Origin: Thermoanaerobaculales bacterium
GTDB taxonomy: Bacteria > Acidobacteriota > Thermoanaerobaculia > Thermoanaerobaculales > Sulfomarinibacteraceae
Assembly: GCA_029287235.1 (NCBI GenBank)
Contig: JARFRM010000090.1
Span: forward strand, 1 to 40,311
DNA length: 40,311 bases
Direction of reading: 5' to 3'
Part shown: one piece after another, positions 25,928 through 33,702 of the stretch
Layout: each line of letters begins with the position of its first letter
How positions within the stretch are numbered: the first letter of the stretch is position 1
Notes under the pieces: model-generated
Database searches by the model: none
The model's input: the letters and a program-made list of their open reading frames with translations, nothing else
What the model was told of the DNA's origin: nothing
Made by a program: the position numbers and the translations under genes

Positions 25928-27000
25928 CCAACGCGGACGCCACCGAGCTGCTGCTGAGCCTGGTCCGGACTCCGAGCCCCTCCGGCGACGAGGCCGCGGC
26001 GGCCGCAGTGCTCGCCGAATGGTCAACAGCTCATGGTCTGGAACCCGAGGTCGACGACACCGCGGTACGTATCGTCATCGAGGGCGAACGACCCGGACCA
26101 ACCCTGCTCATGGCGTCCCACCTCGACACGGTTCCGTCCGGCGACGGCTGGTCGGTTCCGCCCACCGCCGGGGTGGTGAAGGACGGTCGCCTCACGGCTC
26201 GCGGCGCGGTAGACGCCAAGGCTTCGGTCAGCGCCATGGCCGCCGCCGCGGCCGAGCTCGCGGCCGCCGGCGGGCCGGCAGCCGGGCGTTTGGTGGTTCT
26301 CGCCACCTACTCCGAGGAAACCCGCGACACCTCCATGCCGATGGCGCTCGACCGCCTCGGCGACCCACCCGATGCGGCGGTGGTGGGCGAACCCACCTCG
26401 CTCCAGCCGTGCATCGCCCAACGCGGCCAGCTCCTGCTCGAGCTCCACTGGTCCGGCGACCAGGTCCACGCGGGTTGGGCCGCCGGACGGCAACCACCTC
26501 CGGTCAACGCCATCAACCGCGCGGCGCAGGACCTCACGGCCCTCGAGGCCCTGGTCTTCGAACGCAGCCATCCGCTCCTCGGCTCGGTGGCGGTGACGCC
26601 GACTCAGCTCGAAGCCGGGGTCGCCCGTAACGTCACCCCACCGTCGTGTTGGGCCATGCTCGACATCCGGACCACCCCCTCCTACGAGCACGACGAGGTC
26701 GTGGCCATGATCCGGGACCGGGTCTCGGCGAGGATCGAGGTCTACTCCGACCGGCTGGTGCCGGCCGAGACACCGGCCGGCTCGAAACTTCTTCCGGCGG
26801 TGATGGCCGCCCGGCCGGCGGGGACCCCATTCGCGTCACCGACCTGCTCCGACTGGGTCTTTCTCCGCCATGTCGACGCGATCAAGCTCGGACCGGGCGA
26901 CTCTCGGCAGTCGCACACCATCGACGAGTGGATCGAGCTTGCCGAGGTCCGCAATGCCACTCAGATCTACACCGGGATCGCCAGGGAGTACCTGAAATGA
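25924..27000 (+). CDS. argE: M20 deacylase, probable N-acylcitrulline/N-acylornithine deacylase (ArgE-like)
   Basis: The 358-residue metallopeptidase has the M20 dizinc set: His66 and Asp68 (SHLDTVPSGDGW), bridging Asp97 (GAVDAKAS), catalytic Glu131-Glu132 (SEETRDTS), Glu156 (GEPTSL) and His331 (QSHTIDEW). A dimerisation insert lies near 165-265. In bacteria with an N-acylornithine carbamoyltransferase the deacylase acts after carbamoylation, releasing citrulline from N-acylcitrulline. Its place between argB and argH fits this. LysK and DapE share the fold, but operon context favours arginine synthesis. It overlaps both neighbours by four bases. Confidence 0.85.
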   Translation: MTNADATELLLSLVRTPSPSGDEAAAAAVLAEWSTAHGLEPEVDDTAVRIVIEGERPGPTLLMASHLDTVPSGDGWSVPPTAGVVKDGRLTARGAVDAKASVSAMAAAAAELAAAGGPAAGRLVVLATYSEETRDTSMPMALDRLGDPPDAAVVGEPTSLQPCIAQRGQLLLELHWSGDQVHAGWAAGRQPPPVNAINRAAQDLTALEALVFERSHPLLGSVAVTPTQLEAGVARNVTPPSCWAMLDIRTTPSYEHDEVVAMIRDRVSARIEVYSDRLVPAETPAGSKLLPAVMAARPAGTPFASPTCSDWVFLRHVDAIKLGPGDSRQSHTIDEWIELAEVRNATQIYTGIAREYLK

Positions 27001-28367
27001 AACGCAGTCTTTGGGGCGACGGCAGCGGCCTCGACTCGGGCGTGGCCGCCTACACGACGGGCGACGACCGACGCTGGGACCAGCGTCTGCTGCGGTGGGA
27101 CATCATCGCCACCTCGGGCCATATCGGGGGCCTCACCGAGGCGGGCCTCCTGACTACGGAGGAGCACGCCACCCTCACCGGCGAGCTCGGTCGGGCGCTC
27201 GATGCCGCCGATAGCGGTCTCTTCAGGGTCGCCGAAGACGACGAGGACGCCCACTCCGCCCTCGAGCACCGGCTGGTGGACCATCTCGGCGAGCTCGGCG
27301 AGAAGGTGCACACCGGCCGATCTCGCAACGATCAGGTCATGGCTGCCCTGCGCCTCTATCTCAAGTCGGCACTGCTCGAGATCGAGGCGGCGGTCATCAC
27401 CACCGCGCGGTCGTTGATCGCCTTCGGCAACAGCCACCAGCGGGTGGTCATGCCCGGCTTCACCCATATTCGGCGCGCCATGCCTTCCTCGGTGGGACTG
27501 TGGGCGGCGGGCTATGCGGAGGTGCTGCTCGACAATCTGGGTCTCCTCGACGCAGCCTACGATCTGGCGGACCGCGGGCCTCTGGGGAGCGCCGCGGGCT
27601 ATGGGGCGCCGTTGCCTCTCAACCGACGAGCGGTCTCCGACACCCTCGGTTTCGCCTCGCCCCAGCTCGCCGTCACCGCGGCCCAGCTGTCGCGCGGCAA
27701 GCTCGAGGCCACGGTGCTATCGGCGCTGTGGGCCGTGGCGCGGGACCTCGCGGCCCTGGCCTGGGACGTGGTGCTCTTTTCGGCCGACGAGTACGGCTAC
27801 TTCATCCTGCCGACGGAGCTCGCAACCGGTTCTTCGATCATGCCCCAGAAGCGAAACCCCGACGTTTTCGAGCTCACCCGCGGCCGGGCGGGCGTGATTG
27901 CCGGTCTGGCGACCCAGGCCATGGCGGTGGCCGGTTCGCTGCCCGGTGGGTACCACCGGGATCTTCAGCTCACCAAGGGCCCGATGATGGAGGGGATCGA
28001 CACGGTGAACGCCATGTTGGCAATGATCGCCGGCGCGATGCCTCGGCTCGGAGTCGATGCCGGGCGATGCGCCGCCGGGGCCGGAGGCGATCTTCTCGCC
28101 ACCGACGAGGTCTACCGCCGGGTCCGCGAAGGAGTGCCGTTTCGCGCGGCCTACCGGCAGGTCGCGGCCGAGATCAAGGCTGGAGGGGAGATCCCCGCCC
28201 TGGATGCCGAGGCGATCCTCGACGCGAGACGCCATCTCGGCGGCGCCGGGGCGCCCGCCCTCGACCTGATCGAGGCGATCGCCGAGCGGGCGAATGAGCG
28301 GATCACCGATCGGGCCGACAATCTCAACGATGTCATCGCCCGACTCATGGGGACCGGCGGACCGTGA
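26997..28367 (+). CDS. argH: argininosuccinate lyase
   Basis: The 456-residue fumarase/aspartase-superfamily enzyme starts at an ATG overlapping the argE stop; an upstream continuation of the frame is shadow. It has HSALEHRLVDHLGE, KVHTGRSRNDQV and the signature loop GSSIMPQKRNPD with its catalytic Ser. The usual GYTHLQxAQP segment reads GFTHIRRAMPSSVGLW: the His is kept while both Gln are changed, a form I associate with Bacteroidota ArgH. No C-terminal acetyltransferase domain is fused, so it does not supply the missing N-acylglutamate synthase. It produces arginine and fumarate. Confidence 0.93.
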   Translation: MKRSLWGDGSGLDSGVAAYTTGDDRRWDQRLLRWDIIATSGHIGGLTEAGLLTTEEHATLTGELGRALDAADSGLFRVAEDDEDAHSALEHRLVDHLGELGEKVHTGRSRNDQVMAALRLYLKSALLEIEAAVITTARSLIAFGNSHQRVVMPGFTHIRRAMPSSVGLWAAGYAEVLLDNLGLLDAAYDLADRGPLGSAAGYGAPLPLNRRAVSDTLGFASPQLAVTAAQLSRGKLEATVLSALWAVARDLAALAWDVVLFSADEYGYFILPTELATGSSIMPQKRNPDVFELTRGRAGVIAGLATQAMAVAGSLPGGYHRDLQLTKGPMMEGIDTVNAMLAMIAGAMPRLGVDAGRCAAGAGGDLLATDEVYRRVREGVPFRAAYRQVAAEIKAGGEIPALDAEAILDARRHLGGAGAPALDLIEAIAERANERITDRADNLNDVIARLMGTGGP

Positions 28368-28822
28368 GCTCCCTCGAAGACCGTCGCCGGGTGATCCTCG
28401 AGGAAATCGCCAACCGCAGGATCGAAACCCAGGAGCAGCTGGTGACTGCGCTTCGAGAGCGGGGAATCGAGGCCAGCCAGGCCTCGGTCTCCCGTGACAT
28501 CACGGCCCTGCGGCTGGTCAAGGCCGACGGGCGGTGGACGGCGCCGACCCGGGGTCTGCCCACCACCAACCGATTCGAGGAACGGATCACCGGCCGCCTG
28601 CTGTCGGTCGATGCCGCGGGTGACCATCTACTGGTGCTGAGAACGCCACCGGGAGAAGCCCAGGGCGTTGCCCTCGCCCTCGACGATCTCTCACCCGAAG
28701 GCGTCGTCGGCACCATTGCCGGCGACGACACCATCTTCGTCGCCGTGATTGAGGCCGCTGCCGGTCTCGAGGTGGCCGGGTGGCTGAGGTCGCTGATTCC
28801 GGGGTCAGGAGTCAGGGGGTGA
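28364..28822 (+). CDS. argR: arginine repressor ArgR
   Basis: The 152-residue regulator has a winged helix-turn-helix in residues 1-70 (ETQEQLVTALRERGIEASQA then SVSRDITALRLVK) and a C-terminal oligomerisation and arginine-binding domain with VVGTIAGDDTIFVAV. It starts at GTG 28364, overlapping the argH stop by four bases. As the last gene of the operon it should bind the ARG boxes at 19409-19521 when arginine is abundant, repressing its own synthesis with the pathway. The last six residues (GSGVRG) come from GGTCAGGA-type DNA related to the tandem array downstream, suggesting the array has grown into the gene end. Confidence 0.92.
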   Translation: MSSLEDRRRVILEEIANRRIETQEQLVTALRERGIEASQASVSRDITALRLVKADGRWTAPTRGLPTTNRFEERITGRLLSVDAAGDHLLVLRTPPGEAQGVALALDDLSPEGVVGTIAGDDTIFVAVIEAAAGLEVAGWLRSLIPGSGVRG

Positions 28823-28842
28823 GATGGTGGAACCTACACACC

Positions 28843-28955
28843 CTCTAACCCCCTGACCTTCTAACCTTCTAACTTTCTGACCTTCTAACTTTCTGACCTT
28901 CTAACCTCCTGACCTTCTAACCTCCTGACCTTCCAACTTCCTGACTTTTCTAACC
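28843..28955. repeat. tandem array of an 8-bp unit TTCT(A/G)ACC, 14 copies
   Basis: Fourteen consecutive 8-base units such as TTCTAACC, TTCTGACC and TCCTGACC run between argR and the convergent hydrolase gene, the last with one extra T. No CRISPR-like spacers are present. Inverted units (GGTCAGGA) occur in the end of argR at 28803-28810, so transcripts could fold back. No gene is supported. Confidence 0.85.
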
Positions 28956-28966
28956 TCTCGGGGGGG

Positions 28967-29893
28967 TCAGGATGCGTCGTAGAGACGCTTGATGCAATAG
29001 ATCCACCACCGCGGTACGGTGTCTTCGTCGGGCCAGTAGCCGTCAGGGAGATCCGGATGGGAGGCCATCTCTTCCATGGAGACTCCCTCGCTCTTGAGCC
29101 TGGTCGCCGCCGCGGCTGTCTCTTCGAACCAGAGGCGCATCTCGCCAAGCTCGGCAAGCTCGATCACCGGTCCGTGACCGGGACAGACCGCACTCACCTC
29201 GAGTTCTTCCCAGTGCTGCAGGGTATCGATCCATGCCGAGAAATCGGTGTCCGGCTCACCGAAATACGGTCGGCGCCGGGCCTGGACGAGATCACCCGCG
29301 ATCACGACCCGCTCCGCGCCGACCACCACCGAGGAAGAATCGACGGAGTGGCCGCCAGTGCGCTGAACGGTCAATTGGCCATCCCCGGCGCCGAGGACGA
29401 GCTCGTCGTCGTACCAGTCCGTGGGCAGTCGCAGCCGCGCCGACGGGATCTCCTCCGGAAGCGAGGGAAATACCGAGGCATAGGCGGCGATGGTGCGCTC
29501 GTCCCACTCGATGGCAACGAAGTGTTCCCACCGCGTCCGACCTGACACCGCGGCATGGACCGGCACATCGTCGAAGGCCGCCATGCCCAAGAGGTGATCC
29601 AGGTGGGCGTGGGTCAGGACAAGGGCCATGGCCGGGCTCTCGAACCGCGCCTCCATCTCCCGCCGGAATCGGCTCGCGGTGCGGGTGCTCAGGCCCGTGT
29701 CAAAGAACACCAGTCCCTCGTCGAGGGCGACACACGAGAGGTTCGAGCCGTTGTTGTGGAGTGCCATGACCACCGTCGGCGACACCTCGACGAGCTCGTA
29801 CGGACTCTCTTCCGTTTCCGTGGCCGGGATCGCACCCGCAACGGCCAGGACCAGAACACATATCAGGCCGGTGGTTCTTTCTCGGGTTCTCAT
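28967..29893 (-). CDS. exported metallo-beta-lactamase-fold hydrolase
   Basis: The ATG at 29893 follows GAGGAGGAAGCCGAGG. The 308-residue protein has a signal peptide (TTGLICVLVLAVAGAIPA, about 7-24) and the MBL metal motif THAHLDHLLG with His95, His97, Asp99 and His100. Further ligands appear in TGGHSVDSS, VIAGDLVQ and CPGHGPVIE. It is probably a periplasmic or outer-membrane-attached dizinc hydrolase. Beta-lactamase activity is possible (subclass B3 enzymes share this layout) but not implied. Lactonase, phosphodiesterase or quinoprotein-associated SoxH-like roles are equally open. It is convergent with argR across the 8-bp array. Confidence 0.82.
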   Translation of the reverse strand: MRTRERTTGLICVLVLAVAGAIPATETEESPYELVEVSPTVVMALHNNGSNLSCVALDEGLVFFDTGLSTRTASRFRREMEARFESPAMALVLTHAHLDHLLGMAAFDDVPVHAAVSGRTRWEHFVAIEWDERTIAAYASVFPSLPEEIPSARLRLPTDWYDDELVLGAGDGQLTVQRTGGHSVDSSSVVVGAERVVIAGDLVQARRRPYFGEPDTDFSAWIDTLQHWEELEVSAVCPGHGPVIELAELGEMRLWFEETAAAATRLKSEGVSMEEMASHPDLPDGYWPDEDTVPRWWIYCIKRLYDAS

Positions 29894-30032
29894 CCTCGGC
29901 TTCCTCCTCTGACGATGGTGTGCGGGAGCCCGGTTCGAGGTACGGTCTCGTGGCCCTCGGGTTCTGGAAGATCCCGCTGCCTCCGGGAATCGCCGTGAAT
30001 GAAAAAGGCTCAGAATTCCAGGGGTCTCGGCT

Positions 30033-30149
30033 TCAGAACGTCAACACCTGGGTGTCGGGATCCTTGAGCGCCTCGGTGAGCGGCACCCCCATCCCCTTGA
30101 CATCGACACCGAAGGGCTCCTCCCGTTGTTTCTCTTCCTGCAGGGTAGA
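30033..30149 (-). pseudogene. possible remnant of a gene C-terminus
   Basis: On the minus strand a 38-codon frame without an ATG reads EEPFGVDVKGMGVPLTEALK then DPDTQVLTF and a stop. Its composition looks like real protein, unlike the Arg/Pro-rich shadows elsewhere, but it is closed upstream by TAG at 30150-30152 and merges into the zinc-ribbon gene start. It may be a relic or coincidence. The rest of the gap 29894-30159 shows nothing else. Confidence 0.2.
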
Positions 30150-30159
30150 CTATGACACC

Positions 30160-31053
30160 ATGACCGTCGCCCCACTCGAGCTGTCATGCCGCTCCTGCGG
30201 CGCCAAGCTGGTGGTGGAACCCACCCACCGCACCACCCGCTGCCCCTACTGTGACACACCCTCGGTCATCGATCGTCCGGCCACCGCCGACCGCCCCGAT
30301 CCGGTCTTCGCCATCTGTTTCACCATCGACGGGGATCAGGCCCGAAGCTTCCTGCGCAGCTATCTGAGCCGCCGGCACTGGGCGCCGAAGGCGCTCCGTC
30401 AGGCCACCGCCGAACGGGTCGAGGGCGTCTACCTTCCCGCCTATCTCTACAGCGCAGTCGCCCACAGCCGCTACCGGGCCTCCATCGGCGAGAACTACAC
30501 GACCACCGAGTTCGACGCCAAGCGCAAGTCCATGCGACGGGTCTCCAAGACCGAGTTCCGCACTCTCGAGGGGTCCCACCGGTGCTATGTCGACGATCTC
30601 GTGGTCACGGCATCCGAGGGCATACCCAATATCGAGCTCGAGGCCATCGAGCCGTTCGACCTCACCGGTCTGCGCCGGTTCGCACCGGCCATGGTCTCCG
30701 GTTGGACCTCCGAGGAACCGTCGCTGAGCCGCAACGCCTCTCTCGAGTTCGCACGGCAGGAGACTCGAGCCGACGTGGCGCGACGCCTCCGGGCCTTCAT
30801 GCCCGGAGATTCCCACCACGGCCTGCAGAGCTCCACCACTCTCACCGATGAGGCCATGGACCTGGTGCTGCTGCCGGTCTGGGTGTGCGCCGTGCGCTGG
30901 GGTGAGGGAAATGAGCCGATCCGACTGCTCGTCAGCGGCCAGTCCGGCCGGGTCGCCGGTGAGGTCCCGATCTCGTGGGCCAAGATCGCCGCAGTGGTCG
31001 GCGCCGGCTTGGCGCTCATCGGACTCGCCGTCATCCTCGGAGCGCTGCTGTGA
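30160..31053 (+). CDS. zinc-ribbon protein with a C-terminal membrane anchor (first of a tandem pair)
   Basis: The ATG at 30160 gives 297 residues; the frame is open to 29920 but without coding character. A four-Cys zinc ribbon is formed by Cys10, Cys13, Cys28 and Cys31 (CRSCGAK, CPYCDTP). A mixed alpha/beta region of about 220 residues follows, with FLRSYLSRRHWAPKAL, YLPAYLYSAVAHSRYRA and LLPVWVCAVRW. The last 25 residues form a hydrophobic anchor (IAAVVGAGLALIGLAVILG). I do not know its function. The next gene encodes a paralogue and overlaps by four bases, so the two probably act together at the membrane with cytoplasmic ribbons. Confidence 0.75.
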   Translation: MTVAPLELSCRSCGAKLVVEPTHRTTRCPYCDTPSVIDRPATADRPDPVFAICFTIDGDQARSFLRSYLSRRHWAPKALRQATAERVEGVYLPAYLYSAVAHSRYRASIGENYTTTEFDAKRKSMRRVSKTEFRTLEGSHRCYVDDLVVTASEGIPNIELEAIEPFDLTGLRRFAPAMVSGWTSEEPSLSRNASLEFARQETRADVARRLRAFMPGDSHHGLQSSTTLTDEAMDLVLLPVWVCAVRWGEGNEPIRLLVSGQSGRVAGEVPISWAKIAAVVGAGLALIGLAVILGALL

Positions 31054-32024
31054 GAGACACCGTTCTCCGCTGCGATCGTTGTGACAGCGCCATTACGGTC
31101 GACGATCTGCGCTGCCCGATCTGCAATCTCACCAGCTCGGTCGCACTCGGTGAGGACCGACCCGAGACCGCCGTGGAGATCCTGCGCTGTTCCGGGTGCG
31201 GCGCCGCCATGACCTACGACGTCGGCAGGCGCGCTGCGTCCTGCGCCTTCTGTGGTTCGGTCCTCGAGCTCGAACAAACAAAGGACCCCCCGGAGGAGGC
31301 TCGGCTCCTGCTGCCCTTCACCGTTGACCGGGATCGGGCAAGCACCGCCCTGGGAAACTGGCTCGGCTCCCTCGGCTGGTTTCGTCCCGGTGATCTGACC
31401 TCGGGCGCCCGCCTGGAGACCATGCAGCCCCTGCGCTGGGTCGGCTGGGTCTTCGACGCCCGGGCGACGGTGAGCTGGGCGGCCGACACCGATCAGGACA
31501 GCCACAGATCGGACTGGGCTCCCCACGCCGGTCAGACCGAGCTCGACTACGACGACGTCGTGGTGCCGGCGACCCGCGGTCTGACCCGGGAGGAGATCGC
31601 CCACCTTCTGCCGAGCTATGACCTGGGCTCGGCCGCCGCCGTCGCCGATCTCGTCGACCTCGTTGACCACGCCACTTTGGAACGGTTCGACGTTCCGCGA
31701 TCGACGGCCAGAGCTCGACTCGTCAAGGCCGTGGAGCTGGTCGCCCGTCGGCGGCTCGAAGAGCGACACCTCCCCGGCCGCAGATCACGCAACCTCAAGA
31801 CAGCCACGGTGCTGCGTCGCCTCGAGGCACGCCGCTTCGCGTTCCCGGTCTGGGTGCTGGCGTACCGCTACAAGAACCGCCTCTACCGCACGGTGCTGTC
31901 AGGCCAGGACGAGAGCTGCCTCAAGGGCGAGGCGCCGTACTCCGCCTTCCGGATCGCGGCCGTCCTGGCTGGGGGGGCCGCAGGGTTGATAATCCTGCTC
32001 GTCCTCCTCGGGCTCCTCCTCTGA
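31050..32024 (+). CDS. double zinc-ribbon protein with a C-terminal membrane anchor (second of a tandem pair)
   Basis: GTG 31050 overlaps the previous TGA. The 324-residue protein has two zinc ribbons: Cys8, Cys11, Cys22, Cys25 and Cys47, Cys50, Cys65, Cys68. Its later part parallels the upstream gene: LLPFTVDRDRASTALGNWL corresponds to the first protein's ICFTIDGDQARSFLRSYL, and FPVWVLAYRYKNRLYRTVLS to its LLPVWVCAVRW segment. A C-terminal helix (AAVLAGGAAGLIILLVLLGL) ends the chain. The pair looks like an old duplication with an extra ribbon gained or lost. Function is unknown. Families with this layout are sometimes labelled TFIIB-type zinc-ribbon proteins. Confidence 0.75.
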   Translation: MRDTVLRCDRCDSAITVDDLRCPICNLTSSVALGEDRPETAVEILRCSGCGAAMTYDVGRRAASCAFCGSVLELEQTKDPPEEARLLLPFTVDRDRASTALGNWLGSLGWFRPGDLTSGARLETMQPLRWVGWVFDARATVSWAADTDQDSHRSDWAPHAGQTELDYDDVVVPATRGLTREEIAHLLPSYDLGSAAAVADLVDLVDHATLERFDVPRSTARARLVKAVELVARRRLEERHLPGRRSRNLKTATVLRRLEARRFAFPVWVLAYRYKNRLYRTVLSGQDESCLKGEAPYSAFRIAAVLAGGAAGLIILLVLLGLLL

Positions 32025-32107
32025 GACGGGTCCGTTGGCCATCTGCGCTACAGCGATCCCGGCCGTTCGGCTCATCGATCGTTGGTCCTCGAACGCGCGA
32101 CAGGTTG

Positions 32108-32164
32108 AAATGCAAAGAATGCAAAGTTCATCCACCGCAAGGGACGCAAAGCCATCGCAATTGA
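32108..32164 (-). repeat. dispersed 'TTTGCGGTG' repeat, copy 2 (inverted)
   Basis: Read on the minus strand the segment gives CAATTGCGATGGCTTTGCG, then TCCCTTGCGGTGGATGAAC, then TTTGCATTCTTTGCATTTC. It shares the GCGATGGCTTTGCG and TTGCGGTG blocks with the copies at 4231 and 32336. Confidence 0.55.
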
Positions 32165-32335
32165 GAGTTTGGTCTCGTTGCTTGGATGGTCCGCCGGTGC
32201 CGGCAGCGAACCCCACCCCAAATGGTGATATTCACAACCCAAAGCACATGGCTCAACAGATGACTATGACCGCCGAAGGGCGCATTGCGGCCCGGTGATC
32301 CACCAATCTCCACGAACGTGAGGCCCACTCAATCA

Positions 32336-32423
32336 ATGCGATGCCCTTTGCGATGTTCTTCGCGGTCTTGGCGATCTTTGCGGTGCAATTGCGATGTGGT
32401 CTTGGCGTTCTTTGCGTTTCAAT
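32336..32423 (+). repeat. dispersed 'TTTGCGGTG' repeat, copy 3
   Basis: ATGCGATGCCCTTTGCGATG, then TTCTTCGCGGTCTTGGCGATC, then TTTGCGGTGCAATTGCGATG follows the order of copy 1 at 4231-4290. It adds a further GGCGTTCTTTGCGTTTCAA module. Confidence 0.6.
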
Positions 32424-32513
32424 CCACCGTCCGGGCCCCGTGGGTCGATGAGCCGAAGGCCACGAGACCCTCAACGAACTGAGGCCCCTCTGCAAACCTC
32501 GCGCGTCTGCAGC

Positions 32514-32951
32514 TCATCGTTTGACTGCGATGGCCTGAAGCTCGAAGCGCGCGTCGAAGAGCAGGGTGCCGGCGCCGACAAAGGCCCGCGCCGGAAACTC
32601 CTTCTTGAAATAGCCGCGGTAGATCTCGTTGAAATCGGCGTAATGGACAACATCGGAGCAGTAGACCGTGACGGTGACCAGATCGTCCATGGTGTAACCG
32701 GCATCTTTCAGGGTGGCCTGAATGCCGTCTAAAAGAAGCTTGGCCTCGGCCTTTGCGGTGGCGGGTACCTTTTGGTTCTCATCGAGTCCGATGTCGCCCG
32801 ACAGATAGAGCGTGTCACCGACCCTGACCGCACCGGAGAACGGCGGGCCGTCACCGCCAGGGAGACTCGGCCGGACATAGCTGCGGTCGCCGGCCCCCGC
32901 CGACATCACAGAAGAAGCTAGCATCAGAACGGTGATGGCGAGACGTTTCAT
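32514..32951 (-). CDS. exported RidA (YjgF/YER057c/UK114)-family protein
   Basis: The 145-residue product begins with a signal peptide (MKRLAITVLMLASSVMSAGA), which standard cytoplasmic RidA lacks. The domain follows: PFSGAVRVGDTLYLSGDIG, then ATLKDAGYTMDDLVTVTVY and the C-terminal EFPARAFVGAGTL. The active-site Arg of the PAR motif and the Glu of FELQAIAV are kept, so imine/enamine deaminase chemistry is possible. The family forms trimers. The substrate in the periplasm is unknown. It is divergent from the thioredoxin gene across a 196-base gap containing an operator-like palindrome. Confidence 0.85.
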   Translation of the reverse strand: MKRLAITVLMLASSVMSAGAGDRSYVRPSLPGGDGPPFSGAVRVGDTLYLSGDIGLDENQKVPATAKAEAKLLLDGIQATLKDAGYTMDDLVTVTVYCSDVVHYADFNEIYRGYFKKEFPARAFVGAGTLLFDARFELQAIAVKR

Positions 32952-33045
32952 CGATGATCCTCCTCATAGTCGGCAGTCATTGTAGTCACTTCCCCGACGT
33001 TCATCACCGACCCGCTCGAAACACTCGATCATCGGGCCGGACAGG

Positions 33046-33059
33046 GATTGTATACAATC
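33046..33059. promoter_or_regulatory. 14-bp palindrome GATTGTATACAATC, possible GntR-type operator
   Basis: The perfect palindrome has the TTGT-N2-ACAA core found at FadR/FCD-type GntR operators. It lies 89 bases before the thioredoxin ATG and just upstream of an AT-rich TATAAT at 33074-33079, so it could control the redox cluster, the RidA gene or both. No GntR gene is in the window. Confidence 0.4.
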
Positions 33060-33147
33060 ATCGGAGATTTATATATAATCCCGCGGTCATAACAGAAAAA
33101 GCCCCGGCCGGCAGCCGTGACCCGGGGTTCGAAACCCGGGGTGAATC

Positions 33148-33702
33148 ATGATCGGAAGAATCGAATCCAAACAACCGAAGACGCGTTCGATCCTCCTGCT
33201 CCTGACGGCGATCCTGATCCTGTCGTGGGCCAACGCCTCGGCCGGACCACCACCGGACTTCCGGCTCCAGGACCTCGACGGTAACTGGTTCACCCTCTCG
33301 GAACACCTCGGCGACGATGTCGTTTATGTGACCTTCTGGGCCACCTGGTGTGTTCCCTGCCGACGCGAGATGCCCCACCTGGAGAAGCTCCAACAGGAGT
33401 TCGCCGACAAGGGCCTGACCATCATCGGCGTCAACACGGATCCGCCGGGGACGACGAGCAAGATCAAGCCTTTCGTCAACCGCTACAAGCTCACCTACAC
33501 CCAGGTGCTCGACCCCACCAACAACGTCCTCGACAAATACAACCCGACCCGCGAGCTGCCCTACGCGGTCCTCATCGACCGATCAGGCAACGTCCACGAG
33601 ATCTTCCCCGGCTACCGCAAGGGCGACGAGATCCTTTTGCGGGAGAAGGTGGAGGCGCTGCTCGCGGCCGACGGGGGAGCCAATACCGGTGACACCGAGT
33701 AA
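33148..33702 (+). CDS. TlpA/ResA-like thiol-disulfide oxidoreductase, exported
   Basis: The 184-residue protein has a signal or membrane anchor (RSILLLLTAILILSWANASA, about 13-32) and a thioredoxin fold of the AhpC/TSA-related TlpA type. The motif is FWATWCVPCRREMPHLEKL with Cys68 and Cys71, followed by IIGVNTDPPG and cis-Pro segment ELPYAVLID. It acts outside the inner membrane, usually reducing disulfides for cytochrome c or metal-site assembly. GGGGTG precedes the ATG. The barrel gene begins 14 bases before its stop, and the candidate selenoprotein follows, so it may be a redox partner. Confidence 0.9.
   Translation: MIGRIESKQPKTRSILLLLTAILILSWANASAGPPPDFRLQDLDGNWFTLSEHLGDDVVYVTFWATWCVPCRREMPHLEKLQQEFADKGLTIIGVNTDPPGTTSKIKPFVNRYKLTYTQVLDPTNNVLDKYNPTRELPYAVLIDRSGNVHEIFPGYRKGDEILLREKVEALLAADGGANTGDTE

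Larger units (their letters stand above)
32025..32513. other. gene-free stretch with dispersed repeats
   Basis: No protein gene is supported here. The stretch holds two oppositely oriented copies of the TTTGCG repeat (listed separately) about 170 bases apart, and short direct repeats resembling GAACGTGAGGCCCACTC at about 32314 and 32475. Composition is less GC-rich than the flanks. Short reading frames in it translate into repeat-like text such as TAKIAKTAKNIAKG, a common spurious product of this repeat type. Confidence 0.6.

Noticed and set aside
26646..26996. 573-residue version of argininosuccinate lyase starting inside argE
   Set aside because: The upstream 117 codons are Arg/Gly/Asp-rich shadow; the ATG at 26997 overlaps the argE stop and begins at the normal ArgH N-terminus.
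28843..28955. CRISPR-like array
   Set aside because: Units are 8 bases, directly adjacent and without unique spacers; there are no cas genes nearby.
29920..30159. N-terminal extension of the first zinc-ribbon protein
   Set aside because: The extension shows no coding character or ribosome binding site; the ATG at 30160 begins just before the first ribbon, as in the paralogue.
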